Shown here: positions 55,991 to 64,000 of the stretch, in pieces
Layout of the letters: each line of letters begins with the position of its first letter
Position numbering within the stretch: position 1 is the first letter of the stretch
Origin: Adenophora triphylla var. japonica
Taxonomy: Eukaryota; Streptophyta; Magnoliopsida; Asterales; Campanulaceae
Reading direction: 5' to 3'
DNA: 64,000 nucleotides
Assembly: GCA_022495995.1 (NCBI GenBank)
Contig: JAFEMH010003630.1
Span: forward strand, 62,501-126,500
Notes under the pieces: generated by a model
Told to the model about the DNA's origin: nothing
The model's input: only the letters and a program-made list of their open reading frames with translations
The model's database searches: none
Translations under genes and position numbers: made by a program

Positions 55991-57767
55991 AAGACATATC
56001 CACGTAAGCCGAACCCCTCAATCCGTGGCCACAGAAGGGGGTGAACGGTACAAGTATAAGGACATCCAAGCACCTTATGAAATATCTTCTCATAAGTGGT
56101 TGCATTCCCTATAACCCCGAAGATCAACTGGTATACCATATTCAAGCACATCACAGATACTTGAAAGTAAGTCCACCCAATTACATCAACATATATAAAA
56201 CATGGTACTGCAACTCATGTTAAACAATTGAAACAGTGCAACACGTATTTAACACTATGTGCACACTTAACTATGAATATGTAAAATCGTATGGCACAAA
56301 GTATAGCACATAAGTTCTACACATTCATTACACAATGTATAAACCAGTAACAAGATGCTACCACTCCTGTCCAAACCAACTAAATAGTGCACAACACAAT
56401 TGAGGCACTATAAGAGCAAATAACCCTACATAGGTCCTCACATAAGGCTACAATATCATATAAGTAACCCTACGCGTTCACAATACAATATTAAACAACT
56501 TCGTTTAAGGTTCCAAGGTCAAATACCAAGTTTTACAACCTTTGGTTTAAGTTGCACACTTGCCTCCCAAGCATTTTCAAGTCATTATTTAAAGCTCTTA
56601 CCCATATCCATTTGGACTATTTAAAGTTCCACAATGTAGTATTAAAGTTGTGCTAGAATCCTAGTTAAAGAGTGTATCAATCCATGCCCAATAAACTAGG
56701 TTCCCAAAGCTTCAAACATTGATCAAGGACTGCAGGGTAGGGCACGACTCGTGCCCTATTAAACCCCACTCGACATACGCTATCCCGGAATTGATCACGA
56801 CTTACCTCATCGGTCTTCCTATGTCGCATTTACGACATCCTGCAGCATGGTCACGACTCGTGCTTCAGGGCACGAGTCGTGCCCAAGCCCAGAATCTGCA
56901 ACTGAAGCTGTTCTTCAGCAGAAACAACACAACAACATTCAGTTCTATTTTCAGCTACTGCAAGGCCACTACCAACATTTTTTATACATGTTCTAGACCC
57001 TATTATACTCCCTTCATACCCCATAACACCTACATAACACTTTCCCCCTTCAATTCAACCCATAATATACCACCTTTTCACATGTTCTTCAACTACTTTG
57101 TTTCTTTTCATTCTAAACCTCAATGAACTGATCAACCCTTTATCAAAAGGGTTCACAACATCAACATAACATCCGTAAACATGTTATGAACAGTTAAACA
57201 AGAAACCATAACAACTTACCAATTTTCACCAAATTAAAAAGAAGAGAAAGTTGGATATTCTTGCTCCAAACACCACTCTTAGCAACAATTTAAAGTTAGA
57301 ATCGACCACCAAGCAACGAATGATTTTCTGGGATTTTTGGAAGTTTAGCTATGGTTTGGAACCTTCAAGAACGTAGGGAGAAGGAGAGAATACTGAGGAG
57401 GTTAATAAGCTTCTTAAAGAAGCTAAAAAGGATATTTATATAAATCAATTTACAACCAAGCTCCTCCAAGATTAAATTTCAACAAATAACTACCTTAAAG
57501 CTAATGTTACACCTAAGCACCTTAATACCTTAACAACACTTTCAATTCAAAATTCAAGTGTTAACAATTAACTTCACAAACTTTCCTTTACTTAGACATT
57601 ATATGATTCAATCACTTTATAACATCTAAATCACATAGTTCATCAACAATGACAAAAATGAACACGTAGCCATTTCAAATGACACCAAGCAAGGATACTA
57701 TGCAATGCAACCAAACCCCAGTTGCTTCACGTGTGACCAAAATGTGCCTAGGATTAGGGTCGTGACA
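55991..57767 (-). repeat. Ty3-type LTR, minus strand (LTR-C), truncated
   Basis: Starts (minus) TGTCACGACCCTAATCCTAG at 57767 and runs to GTGGATATGTCTTT at about 55991, a phrase also in the LARD LTR at about 35580. There it is cut by the start of LTR-D, so its last 400-500 bp are missing or displaced. Contains a palindrome module at 56741-56886. Same superfamily as LTR-D and the LARD. Confidence 0.7.
56741..56886 (-). promoter_or_regulatory. Palindrome module in LTR-C
   Basis: GGCACGACTCGTGCC at 56741, a variant TCACGACTCGTGCT at 56851 and a perfect GGGCACGAGTCGTGCCC at 56868; the last two cores are 19 bp apart. An eroded site (ATCACGACTT) is at about 56794. The 72-bp phase is disturbed here. 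Confidence 0.55.
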
Positions 57768-57768
57768 C

Positions 57769-58735
57769 GGACTACCCTATATTTATTTTTTATTATTTTT
57801 TAAATTTTTTATTGATTAGAAAATAATATTTTAGACTTTGTTAATTAGTGATATTTTTTACAAAAAGGTATATAAAAAAAGATAGAAAAAAACCAAACAA
57901 ATGAAAGTATATAGAAGAAAAGTCAAAAGAGGGGCGGACTACCCTATATTTATTTTTTATTTTTAATTTTTTTTATTGACTAGAAAATAATATTTTAGTC
58001 TTTGTTAATTATTGATTTTTTTTTTTACAAAAAATTATATAAAAAAAGATAGAAAAAACCAAACAAATGAAAGTATATAGAAGAAAAGTCAAAAGAGGGA
58101 CGGACTACCCTATATTTATTTTTAATTTTTTTTAAAAATATTTTATTGACTAGAAAATAATATTTTAGACGTTGTTAATTAGTGATATTTTTTACAAAGA
58201 GGTATATAAAAAAAGATAGAGAAAAACCAAACAAATGAAAGTATATAGAAGAAAAGTCAAAAGAGGGACGGACTACCCTATTTATTTTTTATTTTTAAAT
58301 TTTTTTATTAACTAGAAAATTATATTTTAGTCTTTGTTAATTAGTGATTTTTTTTACAAAAAAGTATATACAAAAAGATAGAAAAAAACCAAACAATGAA
58401 ACTATATAGAAGAAAAGTCAAAAGGGGGACAGACTACCCTATATTTATTTTTTATTTTTTAAAATTTTTTATTGACTTGAAAATAATATTTTAGACTTTG
58501 TTAATTAGTGATATTTTTTACAAAAATGTATATAAAAAAAGATAGAAAATAACTAAACAAGTGAAAGTATATAGAAGAAAAGTCAAAAGAGGGACGGACT
58601 ACCTGCATTTTTTTTTTTTTTTTGAATTTTTTTTATTGAAAAGAAAATAATATTTTAGACTTTATTAATTAGTGATTTTTTTAAGAAAAAATTAAAAAAA
58701 TTAAAAAAGTAAATGCTATTGTCTGTCCCTCTTTT
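57769..58735. repeat. ~165-bp tandem repeat, six copies
   Basis: Units start CGGACTACCCTATATTTATT at about 57769, 57936, 58101, 58269, 58431 and 58597 and share AATGAAAGTATATAGAAGAA. The right end (58720-58760) has this last phrase in inverted orientation, so the array is bounded by an inverted piece. Very AT-rich, noncoding. Confidence 0.9.
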
Positions 58736-59343
58736 TTCTATTATATACTTTCATTTCTTTAAAAAATATTAACTTTTTTGATATTGCTTTTTATAAAAAA
58801 TTTCCTTACGAAATAACATCTCAAATAGTTATATTTATTAAAAAGAATTAAAAAATAATTAAAAAAGTAAATGCTATTGTTCGTCCCTAAAATAGAGAAA
58901 ATTAAAAAAAAAATCTATTTTAGCTAAAGATGTTGAATCTGTCTCTAAATTAGAGACGGATTTTGTATCGATCTCTAATTTAGAGACGGAGAGAAAATCT
59001 GTCTCTAAATTTTAGAGACAAAAGTTGAATTTGTCACTAAATTAGAGACGGATAAAAAAATCTGTCTCTAATTTAGAGACGGATTAAAATCTGTCTCTAA
59101 TTTAGAGACGGATTAAAATCTGTCTCTAATTTAGAGACGGTTTATGAATCTGTCTCTAAAGTATAGAGACAGATTTTGTATCCGTCTCTAAATTAGAGAC
59201 AGATTCAGAATTCGTCTCTAATTTAGAGACATATTTTGAATCTGTCTCTAATTTTTTGGTCTGTCTCTAATCTGTCTCTGAATTAGCTACAGACTCCGTC
59301 TGTCTCTAATTTTCCGTCTCTATTTTTGATTTTTCTTGTTGTG
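58736..59343. mobile_element. CACTA-type element end with subterminal repeat array
   Basis: The right terminus ATTTTTCTTGTTGTG (inverse CACAACAAGAAAAAT) is a CACTA-family end. Inside it (about 58925-59325) are some twelve copies of the hairpin-forming GTCTCTAAATTAGAGACGGA, as in CACTA subterminal regions. No opposite end is identified; the 165-bp array may be internal to the same element. Confidence 0.65.
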
Positions 59344-59399
59344 AATGACAAGATGTGATGAAAATTTTCTGAAAAAATTTAATAAGAAGGGTATGAAAA

Positions 59400-59575
59400 A
59401 ATCTATAAATATATGAGAATATGGGGCCCTAAAAAATTGCAAAAATTATAAGAGACCAAGAGGGGTCCGAATTGCTAAAGCGTATGTAAACGAAAAAAAG
59501 CATATATAGATCAATTGAGCATCTTACCAATGAGCTATTATGAAATTATGAAAAATATCGCATAAACAAATATTG
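59400..59575 (-). other. tRNA-related (SINE-like) relic, tentative
   Basis: Minus strand near 59555-59525 reads TAGCTCATTGGTAAGATGCT, close to a tRNA D-arm/box A. AATTCGGACCCC about 50 nt further on is a weak box B. No anticodon stem or acceptor pairing is recognised, so this is not a tRNA gene. Confidence 0.25.
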
Positions 59576-59708
59576 TACTAATTACTAGTACTCTCTGACT
59601 CGTGCCAATGGCACGGGAACAGTATGCATGAATGGTCAAGTGAAGAAAATTAAAAGATAAACACCATTTTAAGTATTCAATGTCTCAAAATTCCTAATAT
59701 CTCAAAAT

Positions 59709-60018
59709 TTATGAAAATATAATAGCAAACAATCACAAACTATAAACTGATATTGCCTAAGTTTATTCTTAACTCTTGCATCAACTTGAAAGTATATGAA
59801 AATTCAAATGTTATTGAAATATCAAACTGAAAATGTGAAAGAATCTAAATGTGCACAAATAATAACAAATAGAATAGCAAACAATCACAAACTACAAACA
59901 TATATTGCCTAAGTTTATCCTTAACTCTTGCATCAACTTGAAAGTAAATGAAAATTTAAATGTTAGATTGAAGTATCAAACTAAAAACGTAAAAGAATCT
60001 AAAAGTGCACAAATAACA
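59709..60018. repeat. Tandem duplication of ~160 bp
   Basis: AATAGCAAACAATCACAAAC and the following 140 bp (with TTGCATCAACTTGAAAGTA) occur twice, at about 59709 and 59872, with few changes. Inside the Helitron. Confidence 0.88.
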
Positions 60019-60425
60019 ACAGATGTTCAAATTTATGGTATTTACCATATGGGATGAACATTGGTTCACCATTTTTGAAGTTGTAAAGATGGATTTCTTC
60101 ATAAACCGTTCCCACATCACTCTCCAATTTCACATACATATCAATCTTGGACTTTAACATACCTCAATTATGATTGAAACAGAATTGTGACAGAAACAAA
60201 GTACTATAAGCAATCACAAAATTATATCAAAAGTCCCTATCCTCACCATTACCTTTTCACGATACTTTCTCCACTTCCCTCCTCTTACAAAATAACAAAA
60301 TCATGCAAGTAAAGGAATCATCCCATATATTTTCATACGTCAACTGTGGTGGAGTCATTTGTGAATCAGTTGGAGCTTCAGTATCTTGCAAATCTTCTGT
60401 CAAACGCGGGAAAACCTATTTAAAA
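60011..60425 (-). other. Exon-like gene fragments inside the Helitron
   Basis: Minus strand 60425-60320 reads openly as VFPRLTEDLQDTEAPTDSQM..., and 60165-60015 as MLKSKIDMYVKLESDVGTVY...NGEPMFIPYGKYHK. Both look like real protein text, unlike the AT-rich surroundings. They are separated by noncoding DNA. Helitrons often capture exons, so these are probably host gene pieces. I cannot name the gene. Confidence 0.45.
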
Positions 60426-61255
60426 CATGCATTAGATCAATCTATACACATATATAGTTATATATAAATGTGTCATGTTATCGATATTAGGTCCCGCCAT
60501 TTAGTTAGTTAGTTATCCATCCCATTATAAATCTCTTAACTTTATTTTTTAGTTAATTTAATTGAAATTTAACAAAAAAGTTAATAAAATTCATTTATTC
60601 ATAAAATTTTAAATATTATTAATACAACAATATATTAAATTTTATAAAAATTATTTAATATGAAACAACTGAAATATACTGATATCAGAAAAAATAGAGA
60701 GAGATTGTTATTGATATATTCAGGGATAATTTTAGAAATTGGTTAATGAGAGTCGTTGGATTAAAGCATTGATAATTAATCTTACGGTTAGAATTGAAGA
60801 AGAAAATAAATTATCAAATGATAGCCTTTGGATCCTAGCGGTTATGGAACGATATCAACCGTTCTTTGTGTAAAGTCGATAGACGGTTATGAACTGAGGT
60901 TAGAGAGAAAATGAGATAGAAAATAGTAAGACGATAGTCGTTATGAGTATTACAAATGAGTCTCATTAATAAATAAATATTATATACTTTCGTTCATAGA
61001 AAATGAGACTTATCAATAAGACTCTCTAGATGATAAAGTGGGTAAGATTATTCGGAATAGAAGTAGAGGGAGTATTGCGTTAAATTAAGGTCAAAATATG
61101 CATTTTGGCTAATGGAAGTTAGTCATGAAACTAACTTCGGGTAATATGTCATGTGAAATGATCAAATTGTCCCTTAAAAAAAGATGTCCATGATATATGA
61201 CTTGAAAATATAACATCTTATTTTTTTTATTTGCAACAAATTAAAAAAACAAATA
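60426..61255. other. AT-rich DNA, nothing assignable
   Basis: No gene, RNA or clear element ends seen. Some GAGACTTATCAATAAGAC-type local inverted text near 61000 and a final GGAGTATT near 61070 hint at eroded MITE ends. Confidence 0.4.
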
Positions 61256-61510
61256 CTCCCTCCGTCTCGAAAAATTTAGATCACTTTGACTTTAATAGTC
61301 AACTCAATCTAATTTTGACTGTAATTTTATGAAAATTTAGATATTTTTATGCAATTATAAAAATTGTTATTGTTTTACCATTAAAAATATCATCAATAAC
61401 AATTTTTAGAATTTCATGAAAATATCTATATTTTTCTATAAAATTAATCATATTTTTTTATATAAAAATATGTCAAAATTTGAATGAGTTGATTATGTGA
61501 AATAAAGAGA
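61256..61510. mobile_element. Stowaway-type MITE, eroded at its right end
   Basis: Left terminus CTCCCTCCGTCTCGAAAAAT after TA. The interior mirrors itself (AAAATTGTTATTG / CAATAACAATTTTT around 61375), as in other hairpin Stowaway copies. The right terminus is lost or mutated. Confidence 0.6.
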
Positions 61511-61613
61511 GCGATCGGATCTACACACTTTTATTTTTAAAAAGTATATTACAAAAGTAATCAAAAATCCATGTCAGTTAAATTGTAATGGATACTATTA
61601 CTACATTATTATA

Positions 61614-61811
61614 CTCCCGTACCGTTCCACCTGAATGAAAATTTTTAGTCAAATTGAAGTAACTTTGATCAATAATTTAAATAAAAATAGTGATTCTAAT
61701 AAAAAATTAATTTTTTTTATTATAATACAATTAATAATATTTTCAATAATGATTTTTAAACTAATAGTTAAAATTATTGCAATTTGACTAAAAGTCTCAT
61801 GATGGAGGGAG
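61614..61811. mobile_element. Stowaway-type MITE
   Basis: CTCCCGTACCGTTCCACCTG to the inverse GATGGAGGGAG, TA on both flanks. Inner arms TTAGTCAAATTG / CAATTTGACTAA are inverted. Related copies start at about 63677 and 63870. Confidence 0.82.
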
Positions 61812-62010
61812 TATGTATTGAAATAGAAAACGCCAATCTACAGCTGTAGGATCAAACAAATTGAAAAGAAATTCAACGATTGAAAATAAAAAAAAATTAA
61901 AATTGATGTTGAAGGTGAGAATCAATCCTGGCCACTCTTTGTCTTTTCTGAAACACAATCCTAGCCACTCATTGTGTGGCGGTTATTCTTGACCTCTATT
62001 GTATTATAGA

Positions 62011-63460
62011 CTAGTACTTCCCTACCCGTGCCAAGGCACGGTGACAGTACGACATAAATATAGTGTGTTTGAGATCAAATTCTCAAAATGCATAAGTCTA
62101 GTATCTATCATCAAATTGTAAACTCTTAAAATTTTCATTTGATTGCAAGAACTACAATATTAATGATCTATTACATACATAATAGTTCCTGATTTTTAAT
62201 TGAACATTTTAAAAATAAATATGTCTCTTAGGTATTTGTTACAAATAGAAAAATAGAAAGTAAAATCACATTTCACATTATAGCCAAAATAAGATTGACA
62301 AAATACAATTTTTTATTATAACCAAATATAAAATTATAAGAAAGTATGATTTCAATTAACTAAAGTTAACCAAATTACATAATTCCAACCCCACCTACTT
62401 TCCTCTTTCCCCTCACCCCCCCTTACCTCACCCTCTTTCATGTAACCTCAAACCCACTCACTATCCTTTTGAGTTGCAGTTTTCCAAACTTCCAATACTA
62501 TTATAGAGAAATCATGCTCTGAAATGATACATTATCGAAAATAAAATCTTGACCAAGTATATCAATTATTCTGAGTGTCTGCAATAACAAAGCTAAGTAA
62601 AGACATGAAAACAAATTGCAAATATTACTGAATAACAATAGCAAGCTTACCTTATAAGATATCTCCTCAAACTTTTCAGCCCTTTCAAGAAAGTTTGACT
62701 TGGTGAATAAAAGTACTCGTTCCAAAGCTGAAATATATGTTACTTATTGCATGAAAATATCACATTCGACCTTAAATGAGATTGAGTTGGTGTCCCATGA
62801 CTGAAAAAAATGCTTATTAGATAATATCATAACATTATGCAAATTATGTGCACTAAATTTGATTATACTTACAAAAGTTTTCAGAATTGTAGAAGAACCG
62901 AGTTAGTAACCTCGTCAATCTGTTTCATCAACCACTTCCCAATCCCACCCCTCTTCCATTCAAAACGCTAACTCCAACTATTACTCTGTAACCCACCCAA
63001 CCCTACACTCCTTTATGTAAACTTCATACACTCACACTTTTATTCATTTTTAACCTAAAAAAACAACAACACCCATCCACCCTCGTATTCTTATTCAACA
63101 TATACAATCTCCAAAATAAAAAGACAACTAATCATATGCATGACAGCAATTGACGTATAGTATTCTTTTTTTTTTTCTCAATTTTGTTTGTTCGTGTATC
63201 TGTAGGGTTTTTTTTTATAGATATATTTAGAGGCATTTACCTTCGTTCTTGGCTCTCAAAGTTCTTGCTTCTTGTTTATGTTTTTCGTTTGTTCTTTTCT
63301 TTCTACTTAATTTACCTAATTGTTAAGCAAATTGAGGAATTTTGAAAAGGATGAAAATGAAACACAAAACACTTTGTATCATTTTCAGATTGATCAACAA
63401 TGAAAACAGAAAGTACGGAAACTAAGCTTCGATAGATGTCTGGTCAACGATATTTTTTTA
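62011..63460 (-). mobile_element. Helitron, non-autonomous (3' end at 62011)
   Basis: Minus-strand terminus: hairpin CCGTGCCTTGGCACGG, 11 nt, CTAG then T (CTAG 62011-62014, hairpin 62026-62041). Same hairpin class as the Helitron at 59.6 kb. Internal C-rich segments near 62390-62460 and 62940-63040 are diverged copies of each other. The right end is not identified; the stated bound is where a repeated block begins. Confidence 0.6.
62651..62727 (-). other. Exon-like fragment with both splice sites in the Helitron
   Basis: 77 bp bounded by ATTTCAG on its 5' side and GTAAGCTT on its 3' side (minus strand), open in one frame as LERVLLFTKSNFLERAEKFE plus EISYK. An intact internal exon of a captured host gene is the simplest reading. 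The family is unknown to me. A second possible exon lies at about 62880-62960 (WLMKQIDEVTNSVLLQF, then a GTAAGTAT donor). Confidence 0.5.
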
Positions 63461-63463
63461 AGA

Positions 63464-64000
63464 GTGATCGGATCTACACACTTTTATTTTTAAAAAGTAT
63501 ATTACAAAAGTAACCAAAATCCATGTCAGTTAAATTGTAAATTGAAAGAAAGTCAGACAGTCGGTACACACAACCAGACCACTTGCTTGTTTTCTTTTCA
63601 TTTACATTTGAATTGAAAATCTTGGTACACGCCAATTTCCAAATAATAGTTATGTATACTATTACTACATTATTATACTCCCGTCCCGTCTCACGTGAAT
63701 GAAAAATTTTAGTCAAATTGATGTAACTTTAATAAATAATTTAAATAAAAATAGTGATTCTAATAAAAATTTAATTTTTTTATTATCTTTCCATTTACAT
63801 TTGAATTGAAAATCTTGGTACACGCCAATTTTCAAATAATAGTTATGTATACTATTACTACATTATTATACTCTCATCCCGTCCCACGTGAATGAAAATT
63901 TTTAGTCAAATTGATGTAACTTTAATCAATAATTTAAATAAAAAATAGTGATTCTAATAAAATTTTAATTTTTTTATTATAACAAAATTAATAATATTTT
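63464..64000. repeat. Local duplications with MITE ends
   Basis: 63464-63540 repeats 61510-61595 (GATCGGATCTACACACTTTT). A roughly 195-bp block starting TCCATTTACATTTGAATTGA is tandemly doubled (about 63597-63790 and 63791-64000), each copy including the left half of a Stowaway MITE. The window ends inside the second copy. Confidence 0.8.

Larger units (their letters stand above)
59585..61255 (-). mobile_element. Helitron, non-autonomous (3' end at 59585)
   Basis: On the minus strand: hairpin CGTGCCATTGGCACG, 10 nt, then CTAG followed by T: the canonical Helitron 3' terminus (CTAG at 59585-59588, hairpin 59599-59616). The 5' TC end is not located, so the right bound is only the next recognisable element. 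Contains a duplicated 160-bp block (59709-60018) and exon-like pieces on the same strand. No Rep/helicase. Confidence 0.6.

Noticed and set aside
59525..59560. tRNA gene on the minus strand
   Set aside because: Only a D-arm-like string is convincing; acceptor and anticodon stems are not recognisable. Kept only as a tentative SINE-like relic.

Overview
The window is plant nuclear DNA, most likely from a eudicot. It is AT-rich, has spliced plant-type genes, and carries many Stowaway-type MITEs with the CTCCCTCCGTCCC terminus plus Tork-like copia, Tat/Tekay-like Ty3, Mutator, CACTA, Tourist/Harbinger and Helitron elements. I could not fix the species. It is an accessory, transposon-dominated region. 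The only host gene that looks intact is a five-exon acyl-lipid desaturase (ADS/FAD5 family) at 7.8-9.1 kb on the minus strand. A second host gene, a PP2C phosphatase at 18.7-19.7 kb, is broken, and its similarity stops just before a retrotransposon LTR.

Layout. 0-2 kb: minisatellite with higher-order structure. 2-7.5 kb: small DNA elements, a nested MITE pair, a 107-bp tandem repeat and a Ty3 remnant. 7.8-9.1 kb: desaturase. 9.2-10.1 kb: microsatellites, tandem Helitron-like termini and a MITE. 10.1-15.2 kb: a complete copia insertion with identical LTRs but broken coding. 15.2-18.6 kb: Stowaway, Mutator-like and Tourist MITEs. 18.7-19.7 kb: PP2C remnant. 19.8-25.1 kb: a truncated Tat-lineage Ty3 element carrying an antisense spliced gene. 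25.1-26.9 kb: a small non-autonomous LTR element. 27.5-27.9 kb: 62-bp tandem repeat. 28.8-44.2 kb: an old copia element whose 3' LTR is split by a 10.7-kb Mutator-like element, which in turn holds an 8.7-kb Ty3-derived non-autonomous element. 45.3-45.8 kb: CACTA hairpin MITE. 46.8-54.0 kb: a second Tat element with an antisense spliced gene. 54.0-57.8 kb: two more Ty3 LTRs. 57.8-59.3 kb: tandem repeats and a CACTA end. 59.6-64 kb: two Helitron 3' ends with exon-like fragments, more MITEs and local duplications.

The most striking signal is a repeated architecture in LTR or LTR-like DNA. Short GC-rich palindromes occur in pairs 19-23 bp apart, and the pairs recur about 72 bp apart. It is seen in the copia LTR (six sites), in the LTRs of the 33-42 kb element (four sites), at 46.6 kb (four sites) and, partly eroded, in two Ty3 LTRs at 54.3 and 56.7 kb. 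The palindrome sequence differs between families (AGGCGGGCGCCT, GGGCGGTCGCCC, GGCACGACTCGTGCC) while the spacing stays nearly the same. Its function is unknown to me; a promoter/enhancer array or an RNA/DNA hairpin module are possibilities. All coordinates and family calls come from reading by eye; no alignment was run.
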